Source: Streptomyces lydicus
GTDB lineage: Bacteria; Actinomycetota; Actinomycetes; Streptomycetales; Streptomycetaceae
Assembly (NCBI RefSeq): GCF_004125265.1
Contig: NZ_RDTE01000003.1
Span: 2,604,001-2,668,000 of the forward strand
Direction of reading: 5' to 3'
DNA length: 64,000 nucleotides
The notes under the pieces were generated by a model. That model was given only the letters and a program-made list of their open reading frames with translations, was not told where the DNA came from and made no database searches. This document shows positions 17,178 to 26,547 of this stretch, in pieces (the stretch's first letter is position 1; each line of letters starts with the position of its first letter). The position numbers were made by a program, and so were the translations under genes.

Positions 17178-18490
17178 GCGGACTCCTCGCTCTGATGAGG
17201 GGTGCGGTCGCCCGTACAGAAGGCACTGTCGACGACGGCGCGGAAGTCGGCCTCTGCCCGGTCGGTGTCGGGCACCTTGTTGAGTGCGAGGGCCATGCTG
17301 CGGCCGTCGGTGGTGACCGCGCCCAATGCGCGGTGTCCGCCGGGCACCGTCCCGCTGTGCCCCCACCACATCCCGCCGCACCGCAGCGGGGAGGCGATCA
17401 GACCAAGTCCGTACCGGGCGCCGGGCCACAGCCGCCGCGGGTCGGCGGGGACGGTGTGCTTCATCTCGGCGAGCCATCGCGCGGGCAGCAACTTCCCGCC
17501 GAACAGCCCCCGGTAGAACCGGTTCACATCAGCGGGTGTGGAGATCAGCGCGCCGCCCGCGCCGCCGAAGGTCATGTTCCACGCGGTCCCGTCGGCCAAC
17601 GGCGGGCCGCTCGGCCGCTCCTGGCCCTGATGCTCCCGGCCCTGATACTCCTGGTCCTGATGTTCCCGGCCCTCCTGCTCGGGCCCCTGGCGCGCGGGAG
17701 CGGAGAAGTAGCTGTGCGAGTGCGGGCCCCGGATCCGCGTGCTGTCGCCGGGCCAGTAGGTGTCGCGCAGGCCGAGGGGTTCCAGGATCCGGCGGGTCAC
17801 CTCCGCCTCGACGCCGCGCCCGGTGACCTTCTCGACGACGAGTCCGGCGATGACGGCGTTGGTGGTCGCGTAGTGCCACCTCTTGTCCGGGTGCGGCATC
17901 TTCAGCGCGGCCGCGATCAGTTCGCGGGGCCCGAAGTGGCGGAACCGCCACTTGTTCACGGGCCCCTTGCCGAGGGATTCGGTGTAGTCGGGAAGACCGC
18001 TGGTGTGTTGGAGGAGCTGCCGTACGGTGATCGTGTGGCCGTCGTAGCCGTTGCCCCGGATCAGTCCGGGAAGATAGCGCTCGACCGGGGCGTCCAGCGC
18101 GATCCGCCCCTCGGCGGCGAGCTGCACGACGACCGTGGCGGTGAAGGTCTTGGTGACGCTGCCGATCCGCAGCCGGTCCCCGGCGTCCATCGGGCGGCCG
18201 GTGGCCCGGTCCGCAACGCCGCGGGCCGCCGTCCACCGGCCGCACCCCGGGTCGACCACTTCGGCCGCCGTGCCCGGTACGCCGTGCCGGGTGACAAGGG
18301 CGTCCAAGGAGCCGGTGAGCGCGCCACGGGCCGCATCACAGGCGGCCGACGGGGTCGGCCGGGCCACCGCGTTCGCCGCCGGGGCAGCGAGCACCAGCAC
18401 GGCCGAGGCCACGGCCAACGCGGTCGCGCACCGCTCCGGCCGGCGCATGCCAATGGGAAGTTTCTGCGCTGTTTTCGGTAAACATCTCAC
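17174..18490 (-). CDS. Secreted serine hydrolase, beta-lactamase/DD-peptidase family
   Basis: A 438-residue class C beta-lactamase-like (R61 DD-carboxypeptidase type) protein, which would act on peptidoglycan peptides or esters outside the cell. A signal peptide (ALAVASAVLVLAAPAANAVA) is present. The active-site SxxK is SVTK in RIGSVTKTFTAT. The second motif, usually YSN, reads YAT in WHYATTNAV. The third is HSG in WWGHSGTVPGG. A Glu/Gln/Arg pentapeptide-repeat insert interrupts the domain around residues 267-287. The start GTG 18490 lacks a clear ribosome site; ATG 18448 is an alternative that keeps the signal peptide. It is the first gene of a coupled pair with the S33 hydrolase. Confidence 0.87.
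   Translation of the reverse strand: MRCLPKTAQKLPIGMRRPERCATALAVASAVLVLAAPAANAVARPTPSAACDAARGALTGSLDALVTRHGVPGTAAEVVDPGCGRWTAARGVADRATGRPMDAGDRLRIGSVTKTFTATVVVQLAAEGRIALDAPVERYLPGLIRGNGYDGHTITVRQLLQHTSGLPDYTESLGKGPVNKWRFRHFGPRELIAAALKMPHPDKRWHYATTNAVIAGLVVEKVTGRGVEAEVTRRILEPLGLRDTYWPGDSTRIRGPHSHSYFSAPARQGPEQEGREHQDQEYQGREHQGQERPSGPPLADGTAWNMTFGGAGGALISTPADVNRFYRGLFGGKLLPARWLAEMKHTVPADPRRLWPGARYGLGLIASPLRCGGMWWGHSGTVPGGHRALGAVTTDGRSMALALNKVPDTDRAEADFRAVVDSAFCTGDRTPHQSEESA
17628..17687. repeat. 15-bp tandem repeat inside the serine hydrolase gene
   Basis: Four imperfect copies of a 15-base unit (TGATGCTCCCGGCCC type) encode a repeated Gly/Asp-Arg/Gln-Glu-His/Tyr-Gln pentapeptide in the serine hydrolase. 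The period is a multiple of three, so copy-number change would keep the frame. Confidence 0.8.
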
Positions 18491-18594
18491 GCCGTCAGAC
18501 GCTAGAAGCGCCGGCGCCGGTACTCACTGCGGCTGTCCCCCCAATCTCAGGGGGGCCAACTCCAGCAACGCTCATGCCGGATGCGGCGACGGCG

Positions 18595-20433
18595 CTAAAC
18601 CCCGTACACAGCAGCGACGTTGTTCCGCGGCGCCGGCCGGATCTTCGCCGCGGGTGCCACGGCGAAGGCGCGGAGCAGGTTTTCGGTGGTGCGGGTGACG
18701 AAGGCCCGCGTCCGGTCGTCCATGCCGTGGTCACGGCCGTCGTCGTGCGTTCCGGCCATCAGGGCCTCCACCCACCGCATCGTCCCGGAGGCGAAGACTC
18801 CGGCGCCGCTCGGCACGGTGTAGTAGGCGGAGTCCGCGTGACTGCTCCGGCCGTTGCAGACCAGCGGTGAGTGGGCCAGGATCTCCAGCCGCTCCGGCGT
18901 GGGTGCCTGTGGGGTCACCCGGTCGTACTCCACCCCGACCAGGTGGTCGAAGGAATCGCCCCGCTTCGCGCCCGTCCCCGCGAAGAGCCAGTGGTCCGCG
19001 TTGTGCACGACATAGGGCGCGTCCGTCGGGTAGCCCTCGTAGAAGACGCCGGTGAGGGCGGACTCCGGGTCGGCGGCGGGCGGTTGGCGGAAATCGTGGG
19101 TCGGCAGGGCCCGGTGCGGACCGGCGAAGCGTGGATCGTTCCGGTAGGAGGTCTTGTAACAGACCACCGTGCGCAGGACACCGGACGAATCCGCCCCCGG
19201 CCCCCGCTCCTGCCCCGAATCCGACGCCGGCCCCTGCCCCGGTCCCGACTCCGAACCCCGACCCGGTCCGGACTCCGAACCCGGCTCCGGCTCCAGCCCC
19301 CGCCACGGTTCCAGCCTGATCCGGCGGAAGCAGGCATTGGCCCCGAGGAAGGCCAGGTTGGTGCCGGCGTCGCGGGCCCGGGTGACGTGCTCCCGCTGCT
19401 GCGGGGTCCAGTACTCGTCGTGGCCGAGCGAGAGCGCCGCCGTGGCGCCCCGCAGCGCCGACGGGTCGCGGTGGACGTCCAACCCGGTGGTGTAGGCCAG
19501 CGGAAGGCCGAGCCGTTCCGCGAGGACCACCAGCGCGCGCTCGTAGACCAGGAACTTCTCCGCGCCGTTGGAGTCGTAGGGCCGGTCGAAGCTGACGGCC
19601 AGCGAGCGCGACCCGTATCCGGCGTCCGCGCCCCGGTAGAGGCTGTAGCCGCCCCACGCGTTGTACGCCTGCCAGGTCGCCACCGCGTGCATCAGCACCG
19701 TCCGGCCGGCGGTGCGGGCCGAGCGCACGACCATCGGGACGTACCGCTGGTGGCCGTGCTCCGCGTCCAGCCGGAGCAGATAGGCGCCCGGCGGCCAGCC
19801 GTCCGTACGCACCCGGAGGCTGCGCTCCCAGTCCGCGCGTACGCTGCGGGTCCCGGGCAGCAGCCTCGGGTGGCGCTGGCGCCCCCCGGCCACCCGGTCC
19901 GAGTACCAGACCCGCCGGGCCTGGGCCCCGCGGTACCAGCCCACCCGGTAGGCCGCGACACGGAAGCCGGGCGCGGTGGTCGACACGTACAGCCCGAACT
20001 CCTCGCCCGGCAGGACGCTGACCTTGTCGGTGTACCCCTGGACCGCATCGGGCGGACCGGCCGAACGGATCCGCCAGTCGGGATGCCCCGGCCGGTCCCG
20101 CTCCGCGGCGAGGTCCGGCTCGTCGCCAGCCGTGGGGCCGGCGCCGGGGCCCGCGCCCGACGTGGAGTGACAGCCGGCGGTCACCCCCACGGCGAGACCG
20201 GCGGCTCCTACGGCGGCGGCCCCGAGGAATCGCCTGCGCGGGAGGCCACCGGGGCCACCGGGGCCACAGGTGCCGTTGGTGCCGCCACTGGTGCCGCTGG
20301 CGCCACGACCCAGGCCACCCGCCTCGCCACATTCCGCGCCGCCTTGGCGCTGCTCGCTGTGCTGAGGCTGCTCACCATGCCGGCGCTGCCCACCGCCGTG
20401 GCGCTGCTCACCGTGCTGGGGCTCGTCACCCAT
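18595..20433 (-). CDS. Exported N,N-dimethylformamidase beta-subunit-like protein
   Basis: A 612-residue protein. The first 60 residues are Gln/His/Gly-rich low complexity. A Tat-type lipoprotein signal follows (PRRRFLGAAAVGAAGLAVG, then VTAGC). The remainder matches the N,N-dimethylformamidase beta-subunit family. It shows a beta-sandwich with FGLYVSTTAPGFRVAAYRVG, then TWQAYNAWGGYSLY, SFDRPYDSNGA, SLGHDEYWTP and FLGANACFRRIRLEP. Around residues 377-415 a Gly/Ser/Glu/Pro repeat tract splits the domain. Known members hydrolyse amides with a metal centre; most Streptomyces exported copies have no proven substrate. ATG 20433 has GGGAGC about 7 bases upstream. No neighbour suggests a pathway. 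Confidence 0.75.
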   Translation of the reverse strand: MGDEPQHGEQRHGGGQRRHGEQPQHSEQRQGGAECGEAGGLGRGASGTSGGTNGTCGPGGPGGLPRRRFLGAAAVGAAGLAVGVTAGCHSTSGAGPGAGPTAGDEPDLAAERDRPGHPDWRIRSAGPPDAVQGYTDKVSVLPGEEFGLYVSTTAPGFRVAAYRVGWYRGAQARRVWYSDRVAGGRQRHPRLLPGTRSVRADWERSLRVRTDGWPPGAYLLRLDAEHGHQRYVPMVVRSARTAGRTVLMHAVATWQAYNAWGGYSLYRGADAGYGSRSLAVSFDRPYDSNGAEKFLVYERALVVLAERLGLPLAYTTGLDVHRDPSALRGATAALSLGHDEYWTPQQREHVTRARDAGTNLAFLGANACFRRIRLEPWRGLEPEPGSESGPGRGSESGPGQGPASDSGQERGPGADSSGVLRTVVCYKTSYRNDPRFAGPHRALPTHDFRQPPAADPESALTGVFYEGYPTDAPYVVHNADHWLFAGTGAKRGDSFDHLVGVEYDRVTPQAPTPERLEILAHSPLVCNGRSSHADSAYYTVPSGAGVFASGTMRWVEALMAGTHDDGRDHGMDDRTRAFVTRTTENLLRAFAVAPAAKIRPAPRNNVAAVYGV

Positions 20434-20605
20434 CGCGTCGCTCCCGTGCGCCCCCTTCCCGTCGAGCCGTCGGAACGATCATCCGCCGCCCCGCCCCACC
20501 GGACGACCCAGGAGACCCAATACGGGTACACGGCCCCGGCGGCCAGGGCGGCCACGGGCCGCCGGCACCCACGGCACACCCCGCCCCATCCCTCCCTCCA
20601 ACATC

Positions 20606-20623
20606 GTCTACAGTCTTGTAGAC
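20606..20623. promoter_or_regulatory. Perfect palindromic operator candidate
   Basis: GTCTACAGTCTTGTAGAC has 7-bp arms (GTCTACA/TGTAGAC) around 4 bases. It lies 104 bases upstream of the COG4705 membrane-protein gene in a divergent intergenic region. TACA-N-TGTA half-sites resemble those of BlaI/CopY-type winged-helix repressors, but no such regulator is encoded nearby, so the binding protein is unknown. Confidence 0.55.
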
Positions 20624-20726
20624 GAAAGCCGGGTGGGGATCACCGAGCACGCGTGACCCCTGCCCGGCGCCCGACATGCAGAGAGTTGCCGACACGGCGC
20701 ACCGCGCCGGGAGGGCGGACAGGACG

Positions 20727-21569
20727 ATGGCGCAGTCGAGCAGCGAGGCGCTGGCACCACCCGTGGGCGGGGACGGTTTCCGCACCCTAGCGGCCGAGGG
20801 TGGACACGGGCCGGGCTGGAGCAAGGTACCGCAGGTCACAGCGCTCTTCTGGGGCGTGAAGGTACTCACCACCGGCATGGGAGAGACGGCCTCCGACTAC
20901 CTCGGCCGGACGCTCGGCCCGATACCGGCCGGCAGTCTGGGACTCGCCGGGCTGGTGGCCCTGCTGATCCTCCAGTTCCGGACCACCCGCTACCGGCCCT
21001 GGATCTACTGGTCCGCCATCGTCATGGTCAGCGTGTTCGGCACGATGGCCGCCGATGTCGTGCACGTCGTGGCCGGCATCCCCTACACGGTCTCGGTCAT
21101 CGCCTTCTCCCTCGGCCTGGCCGCACTCCTGACCGCCTGGTACGTATCCGAGGGAACGCTGTCCATCCACAGCATCCGCACCCGCCGCCGCGAGACGTTC
21201 TACTGGGCGACGGTGCTCGCCACCTTCGCCCTCGGCACCGCCGTCGGCGACCTCACCGCGGGCACCCTGCGCTGGGGATATCTCCCCTCCGGCATCCTGT
21301 TCACCGCCCTCATCGCGGTGCCCGCGCTGTCCGGACGCTTCCTCGGGCTCAACGCCGTCGCCGCCTTCTGGTGGGCGTACGTCCTGACCCGCCCGCTCGG
21401 AGCCTCCTTCGCCGACTGGATGGGCGTCTCCACCGCTCGCGGCGGCCTCGGCTGGGGAACGGGCCCGGTCACGCTGGCACTCATCGCGCCCATCGTGCTC
21501 CTCGTGGCCTACCTGGCGATCAGCCACAAGGACTCCCCGGCCGAGCGGCCGACCACGAGCACCGTCTGA
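20727..21569 (+). CDS. COG4705-type membrane-anchored protein
   Basis: About 280 residues with seven to eight hydrophobic helices. The conserved family motifs VTALFWGVKVLTTGMGETASDYL near the N-terminus, VGDLTAGTLRWGY in the middle and RPLGASFADW near the end identify COG4705. Its members are often annotated as membrane-anchored proteins of unknown role. Symmetrical GETxSDYL/GDLTAG/GASFADW elements suggest an internal repeat with conserved acidic residues inside the membrane. I chose ATG 20727 with AGGA just upstream; an in-frame ATG at 20676 lacks a ribosome site. The palindrome at 20606 probably controls it. Confidence 0.8.
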   Translation: MAQSSSEALAPPVGGDGFRTLAAEGGHGPGWSKVPQVTALFWGVKVLTTGMGETASDYLGRTLGPIPAGSLGLAGLVALLILQFRTTRYRPWIYWSAIVMVSVFGTMAADVVHVVAGIPYTVSVIAFSLGLAALLTAWYVSEGTLSIHSIRTRRRETFYWATVLATFALGTAVGDLTAGTLRWGYLPSGILFTALIAVPALSGRFLGLNAVAAFWWAYVLTRPLGASFADWMGVSTARGGLGWGTGPVTLALIAPIVLLVAYLAISHKDSPAERPTTSTV

Positions 21570-21650
21570 GGGCAAAGGAACAGCGACAGCGATACCGTCC
21601 CGCCAAGACCGCATCTTCCCGGGTATCCCCTCGGCTCTTACGCCACGTCA

Positions 21651-22028
21651 TCAGCTGTCGATGGCACGTCCCGCTTCCCGGCCGGCATCCGTACTGCGAA
21701 GCCAGCAGGGCTCGAAGCGGTCCAGGGATGTCAGCTCACCCCATTCATCCGAAATGTATTCAAGGATCTTCTGGGTGCTGCCCGGCCAGTCGAGGAAGTC
21801 GCACTGATCGGCAATCGAAGTCGAGAGTTCACCGGCCTTCATGAGGCCGGTGGAGAGAAGAGACTTCACGACGACAAGTGCGGCGCCCTTGATATCGCGA
21901 GAGGCCGGTTCGCCCGGCTGGTTCCACCAGGATTCCTTCTCGCTCTCCACGAGGGCGACAACGGTGGTGAGCCCCACCCAGTCCTCACCCCCTTGAAAAA
22001 GCACTTCCGCTACCACTGGATTTTCCAC
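21651..22028 (-). CDS. Small hypothetical protein
   Basis: About 125 residues, soluble, acidic, with three Trp in the body (EDWVGL, ESWWNQP). Motifs such as EVLFQGGEDWVGL, VVVKSLLSTGLMKAGEL and ILEYISDEWGEL are not a family I can name. They recall small Streptomyces proteins sometimes found beside toxin or immunity genes. Start GTG 22028 is chosen because the frame upstream becomes Arg/Gly-rich non-protein-like sequence. Codon use is slightly less G+C-biased than in the neighbours, hinting at recent acquisition. It is convergent with the COG4705 gene and 59 bases downstream of the F420-type oxidoreductase on the same strand. Confidence 0.6.
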   Translation of the reverse strand: MENPVVAEVLFQGGEDWVGLTTVVALVESEKESWWNQPGEPASRDIKGAALVVVKSLLSTGLMKAGELSTSIADQCDFLDWPGSTQKILEYISDEWGELTSLDRFEPCWLRSTDAGREAGRAIDS

Positions 22029-22087
22029 TCCACGGCACCCCCATGCCCTGCCGAAGCCACAGGCCAGTCCTCCACACAGGACATGGC

Positions 22088-22984
22088 TTACAGCAACACC
22101 GGCGCCAGTTCCCGCAGTTGCTCGATCCCCAGCCCCCGGTCCGACGCCACGGGCTGGACGGCGACATGGTCCGCTCCGGCCTCGTGGTGTTCGGCGACCC
22201 GCCGGCGGATGGCGTCCGCGTCGCCCCACGCCACGATCGCGTCCACCAGCCGGTCGCTGCCGCCGCCGAGGAAGTCCTCGTCCCCGAAGCCGAGCCGTCG
22301 CAGATTGCCGGTGTAGTTCGGCAACTGCAGATAGGGGCGCAGATGGTGTTCACGGGCCAGTGCGCGGGCCGTCGCGGGGTCGGACTCCAGCAGCACGGCC
22401 TGTTCCGGCGCGAGCAGCGGACCGCTGCCGAGGATTTCGCGGGCGCGGGCGGTGTGTTCGGGGGTGACGAAGTACGGGTGAGCGCCGTCCGTCCGGTCCC
22501 GCGCCAGCTCCAGCATCTTGGGGCCGAGCGCCGCCAGCACCCGGCCCGGCGCCGGATCGGCCCTCGGGCCGTCGTACGGGGCCCCGTCCATCGCGTCGAG
22601 ATAGGCCCGCATCGCCGCGAGCGGCTTGGCGTAGCTGTGGCCGCGCACATCCACCAGCGGGGCGTGGCTCGCCCCCAGGCCGAGCACGAAGCGTCCGTCG
22701 TACGCCTCGGCCAGGGTCTGGGCGGCGGCGTGCGCGGCGGACGCGTCCCTGACCCAGATGTTGGCGATGCCGGTGGCGACCGTGATCCGCTCGGTGGCGG
22801 CCAGCAGCAGACCGGCCAGGCTCACTGACTCGGTGGCCGGCGTCTCGCCGATCCACAGGGCGCCGTACCCCAGTTGCTCGATCTCGGCCGCCGTCCGGCG
22901 CGCGACGGCGGCCGGCACCCTGCCGAGCCCGCCGTGCCAGACGCCGACCCGGCCGATCCTCGCGGCGAGAGATTCGTGCTGCAC
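22088..22984 (-). CDS. F420-dependent LLM-class oxidoreductase (TIGR03620-like)
   Basis: A 298-residue luciferase-like monooxygenase-fold protein of the actinobacterial F420 group. Motifs are VGVWHGGLGRVPAA at the start, ALWIGETPATES, ATERITVATGIANIWVRDA, GRFVLGLGASHAPLV and a C-terminal GADHVAVQPV. The length and the RVGVWHGG opening match the TIGR03620 subfamily. It is expected to bind coenzyme F420 in a TIM barrel and carry out hydride transfer on an unknown substrate. It starts with GTG 22984 and stands alone in the operon, apart from the small hypothetical gene after it. Confidence 0.85.
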   Translation of the reverse strand: MQHESLAARIGRVGVWHGGLGRVPAAVARRTAAEIEQLGYGALWIGETPATESVSLAGLLLAATERITVATGIANIWVRDASAAHAAAQTLAEAYDGRFVLGLGASHAPLVDVRGHSYAKPLAAMRAYLDAMDGAPYDGPRADPAPGRVLAALGPKMLELARDRTDGAHPYFVTPEHTARAREILGSGPLLAPEQAVLLESDPATARALAREHHLRPYLQLPNYTGNLRRLGFGDEDFLGGGSDRLVDAIVAWGDADAIRRRVAEHHEAGADHVAVQPVASDRGLGIEQLRELAPVLL

Positions 22985-23104
22985 CGTTCCTCCAACTGGC
23001 CCAAGGGCGATGCCCCGTCCCTGCCCTCGTCCTCGCCCTCGGACGGCGGAGGGGCCTCTCCTCGATCACAGCATGGCGGCGGGCTCCGGCATTCCCGTCG
23101 GACC

Positions 23105-23160
23105 GGGCCGATCGGAGGACCGGGCCGAACAGGTGGGCGGGCCGATCGGAGGACCGGGCC
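23105..23160. repeat. 22-bp direct repeat in the gatB downstream region
   Basis: Two identical 22-base copies (23105-23126 and 23139-23160), each containing CCGATCGGAGGACC, are separated by 12 bases. They are followed by degenerate CCGACCGGAT/GGGCGGGCG units to about 23205. Noncoding. Confidence 0.8.
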
Positions 23161-23216
23161 AACCGGATGGGCGGGCGACCGGGCGGGCGGGCCGACCGGA
23201 TAGGCCGTACGACAAA

Positions 23217-23258
23217 GCGGCCGCCCTCCCGAGAGTGACTTCTCGGGCGGGCGGCCGC
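23217..23258 (-). terminator. Strong terminator of the gat gene cluster
   Basis: GCGGCCGCCC then CCCGAGA (23217-23234) pairs with TCTCGGG then GGGCGGCCGC (23241-23258) around GTGACT. This is an almost perfect 17-18 bp stem, 27 bases after the gatB stop codon. Confidence 0.85.
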
Positions 23259-23284
23259 TCAGCGCTGCCGGACGGGTGAGGGCG

Positions 23285-24793
23285 TCAGCCCTCGACGCCC
23301 AGCTTCTCCAGGATCAGCTCACGGACGCGGGCCGCGTCCGCCTGGCCCCGGGTGGCCTTCATGACCGCGCCGACCAGCGCGCCGGCCGCGGCCACCTTGC
23401 CGCCGCGGATCTTGTCGGCGATGGCGGCGTTGGCGGCGATCGCCTCGTCGACGGCGGTGCCCAGGGCGCCCTCGTCGGAGACGACCTTCAGGCCGCGCTT
23501 CTCGACGACGGTATCCGGGTCGCCCTCGCCGGCCAGCACGCCCTCGATGGTCTGGCGGGCCAGCTTGTCGTTGAGCGAGCCGTCGGCCACCAGCGCGGTG
23601 ACCCGGGCGACCTGCTCGGGGGTGATCGGCAGGGCGGCCAGCTCCACGCCGTCCTCGTTGGCGCGGCGGGCGAGCTCGCCCATCCACCACTTACGGGCCG
23701 AGGCGGAGTCCGCGCCGGCGTCGACGGTGGCGGTGATCAGGTCGACCGCGCCCGCGTTGAGGATCGACTGCATGTCGTGCTCGGAGATGCCCCACTCCTC
23801 GCGCAGCCGGTTGCGGCGCACCCGCGGCAGCTCGGGCAGGGCCGCCCGCAGTTCCTCGACCCACTCGCGGGAGGGGGCCACCGGCACCAGGTCCGGCTCG
23901 GGGAAGTAGCGGTAGTCCTCGGCGTTGTCCTTGATGCGGCCGGCCGTGGTGGAGCCGTCCTCCTCGTGGAAGTGCCGGGTCTCCTGGACGATCGTGCCGC
24001 CGGAGGAGAGCACCGCGGCGTGCCGCTGGATCTCGAACCGGGCCGCACGCTCGACGGAGCGCAGGGAGTTGACGTTCTTGGTCTCCGACCGCGTACCGAA
24101 CGTCTCGGTCCCCTGCGGACGCAGCGACAGGTTCACGTCGCAGCGCATCTGGCCCTGCTCCATCCGGGCCTCGGAGACGCCCAGCGCCTTGATGAGCTCG
24201 CGCAGCTCGGCGACGTACGCCTTGGCGACCTCGGGGGCCCGCTCGCCCGCGCCCTCGATGGGCTTGGTGACGATCTCGATGAGCGGGATTCCGGCGCGGT
24301 TGTAGTCCAGGAGGGAGTGCCGGGCGCCGTGGATACGGCCGGTGGCACCGCCGATGTGGGTGGACTTGCCGGTGTCCTCCTCCATGTGGGCGCGCTCGAT
24401 GTGCACCCGGAAGATCTCCCCGTCCTCCAGCTGTACGTCGAGGTAGCCGTCGAAGGCGATCGGCTCGTCGTACTGGGAGGTCTGGAAGTTCTTCGGCATG
24501 TCCGGATAGAAGTAGTTCTTCCGGGCGAAACGGCACCATTCGGCGATGGAGCAGTTCAGCGCCAGGCCGATCTTGATCGCGGACTCGACGCCGATCGCGT
24601 TGACGACCGGCAGCGAGCCGGGCAGGCCGAGACAGGTGGGGCAGGTCTGCGCGTTGGCGTCCGCGCCCAGGGTGGTGGAACACCCGCAGAACATCTTGGT
24701 CTTGGTGCCGAGCTCGACATGGACCTCCAGGCCCATGACGGGGTCGTACGCCGCGAGGGCGTCCTCGTACGACACCAGGTCAGTGACAGTCAC
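23285..24793 (-). CDS. gatB: Asp/Glu-tRNA(Asn/Gln) amidotransferase subunit GatB
   Basis: A 502-residue kinase-like and tRNA-binding subunit of the GatCAB complex, which converts Glu-tRNA(Gln) and Asp-tRNA(Asn) to the amidated forms. Family signatures include [20 protein letters not shown] and the zinc-site Cys pairs (CGCSTT and [12 protein letters not shown]). [22 protein letters not shown] and [14 protein letters not shown] are also present, and a C-terminal YqeY-like helical domain ends in [11 protein letters not shown]. Start GTG 24793 has GAGAGGG upstream. It is the last gene of the gatC-gatA-small membrane protein-gatB cluster and is followed by a strong hairpin. Confidence 0.97.
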   Translation of the reverse strand: MTVTDLVSYEDALAAYDPVMGLEVHVELGTKTKMFCGCSTTLGADANAQTCPTCLGLPGSLPVVNAIGVESAIKIGLALNCSIAEWCRFARKNYFYPDMPKNFQTSQYDEPIAFDGYLDVQLEDGEIFRVHIERAHMEEDTGKSTHIGGATGRIHGARHSLLDYNRAGIPLIEIVTKPIEGAGERAPEVAKAYVAELRELIKALGVSEARMEQGQMRCDVNLSLRPQGTETFGTRSETKNVNSLRSVERAARFEIQRHAAVLSSGGTIVQETRHFHEEDGSTTAGRIKDNAEDYRYFPEPDLVPVAPSREWVEELRAALPELPRVRRNRLREEWGISEHDMQSILNAGAVDLITATVDAGADSASARKWWMGELARRANEDGVELAALPITPEQVARVTALVADGSLNDKLARQTIEGVLAGEGDPDTVVEKRGLKVVSDEGALGTAVDEAIAANAAIADKIRGGKVAAAGALVGAVMKATRGQADAARVRELILEKLGVEG

Positions 24794-24809
24794 GGTGAAA
24801 CTTTCCCTC

Positions 24810-25043
24810 TCAGCCCAGCAGGACGTCGTCGTCGCCCAGGCGCTTCAGTTCGCGGTAGAGGATCGCCAGGCCGGTGACGATCGCCGCGGCCGAGACGGCG
24901 GCGTCGATCAGGCGGAGCGTGTCGTTCTCCTGACGGGCCAGCTTGGCCTGCTTCGCGACGCTGAGGGCGCCGAAGGCGGTGCTGCCGATCGACAGGTACA
25001 GGCCGCCCTTGGACTTCTTGAAGTTCTTGGCCTTCTTGGTCAT
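24810..25043 (-). CDS. Small membrane protein between gatA and gatB
   Basis: A 77-residue protein starting [20 protein letters not shown]. It has a Lys-rich N-terminus, one amphipathic or weakly hydrophobic stretch ([17 protein letters not shown]), and one clear membrane helix ([22 protein letters not shown]). It sits 5 bases after gatA and 16 bases before gatB on the same strand, so it is co-transcribed and perhaps coupled. The family is unnamed to me but the position within the gat cluster is shared by Streptomyces, as far as I recall. Function unknown. Confidence 0.75.
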   Translation of the reverse strand: MTKKAKNFKKSKGGLYLSIGSTAFGALSVAKQAKLARQENDTLRLIDAAVSAAAIVTGLAILYRELKRLGDDDVLLG

Positions 25044-25048
25044 GGCGC

Positions 25049-26542
25049 TCACAGTGCAGGTGCCTCCTCTAGCAGCGGGTGACCCCACTTGCCGGTGAAC
25101 GCGGCCTCGACCGCGGCACCGACCTTGTAGAGCCGGTCGTCGGCCATGGCAGGCGCGATGATCTGCAGGCCCACCGGCATCCCGTCCTCGGGCGCCAGGC
25201 CGCAGGGCAGCGACATCGCCGCGTTGCCCGCCAGGTTGGTGGGGATCGTGCACAGGTCGGCGAGGTACATCGCCATCGGGTCGTCGGCGCGCTCGCCGAT
25301 CGGGAAGGCGGTGGTCGGCGTGGTCGGCGAAACGATCACGTCGACCTGCTCGAAGGCCTTCTCGAAGTCGCGGGTGATCAGCGTCCGCACCTTCTGGGCG
25401 GAGCCGTAGTACGCGTCGTAGTAGCCGGAGCTGAGCGCGTACGTGCCGAGAATGATCCGGCGCTTGACCTCGGCGCCGAAGCCGGCCTCACGGGTCAGGG
25501 CCGTGACGTCCTCGGCGGACTTGCTGCCGTCGTCGCCGACCCGCAGGCCGTAGCGCATGGCGTCGAAGCGGGCCAGGTTGGAGGAGCACTCCGAGGGCGC
25601 GATCAGGTAGTACGCGGACAGCGCCAGGTCGAAGGACGGACAGTCCAGCTCGACGATCTCGGCGCCCAGCTCCTTCAGCAGCGCCACGGACTCGTCGAAG
25701 CGCTGGATGACACCGGCCTGGTAGCCCTCGCCGCGGAACTGCTTGACGACGCCGACGCGCATGCCCTCGACACTGCCGTTGCGGGCCGCCTCGACGACCG
25801 GCGGGACCGGCGCGTCGATGGAGGTGGAGTCCAGCGGGTCGTGGCCGGCGATGACCTCGTGGAGCAGCGCCGCGTCCAGGACCGTACGGGCACAGGGGCC
25901 GCCCTGGTCCAGGGAGCTGGAGAACGCCACCATGCCGTAGCGGGAGACGCCGCCGTAGGTGGGCTTGACGCCGACCGTGCCGGTGACGGACGCGGGCTGG
26001 CGGATGGAGCCGCCGGTGTCCGTGCCGATGGCGAGCGGGGCCTCGTAGGAGGCGAGGGCGGCGCTGGAGCCGCCGCCGGAGCCGCCGGGGATCTTGGTGA
26101 GGTCCCAGGGGTTGCCGGTCGGGCCGTAGGCGCTGTTCTCCGTCGACGACCCCATGGCGAACTCGTCCATGTTGGTCTTGCCGAGGATGACGACGTCGGC
26201 GGCCTTGAGCTTCTTGGTCAGCGTCGCGTCGTACGGCGGGAGCCAGCCTTCGAGGATCTTCGAGCCGACGGTGGTGGGAACGCCCTCCGTCGTGAAGATG
26301 TCCTTGAGCGCGAGCGGGACACCGGCCAGCGGGCCGAGCTTCTCGCCGCGGGCGTGCTTCTCGTCGACGGCGCGGGCCTGGGCGAGCGCGCCCTCGCGGT
26401 CGACGTGCAGGAAGGCGTGCACCTTCTCGTCGACGGCCTCGATGCGCGCCAGGTGGGCCTCGGTCACCTCGACGGCGGTGACCTCGCCGGCGGCGATCTT
26501 CGCCGCGATCTGGGCGGCGGTGAGCTTGATCAGGTCTGCCAT
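25049..26542 (-). CDS. gatA: Asp/Glu-tRNA amidotransferase subunit GatA
   Basis: A 497-residue amidase-signature subunit that releases ammonia from glutamine for GatB. The Ser-cisSer-Lys triad is visible: Lys in [11 protein letters not shown], and the Ser pair in the signature [14 protein letters not shown] plus [28 protein letters not shown] and the C-terminal [17 protein letters not shown] are also typical. ATG 26542 is chosen because GAGGAG lies about 9 bases upstream. A GTG at 26551 overlapping the gatC stop (GTGA) is possible but lacks spacing for the ribosome site. Confidence 0.97.
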   Translation of the reverse strand: MADLIKLTAAQIAAKIAAGEVTAVEVTEAHLARIEAVDEKVHAFLHVDREGALAQARAVDEKHARGEKLGPLAGVPLALKDIFTTEGVPTTVGSKILEGWLPPYDATLTKKLKAADVVILGKTNMDEFAMGSSTENSAYGPTGNPWDLTKIPGGSGGGSSAALASYEAPLAIGTDTGGSIRQPASVTGTVGVKPTYGGVSRYGMVAFSSSLDQGGPCARTVLDAALLHEVIAGHDPLDSTSIDAPVPPVVEAARNGSVEGMRVGVVKQFRGEGYQAGVIQRFDESVALLKELGAEIVELDCPSFDLALSAYYLIAPSECSSNLARFDAMRYGLRVGDDGSKSAEDVTALTREAGFGAEVKRRIILGTYALSSGYYDAYYGSAQKVRTLITRDFEKAFEQVDVIVSPTTPTTAFPIGERADDPMAMYLADLCTIPTNLAGNAAMSLPCGLAPEDGMPVGLQIIAPAMADDRLYKVGAAVEAAFTGKWGHPLLEEAPAL

Positions 26543-26547
26543 GTCGG

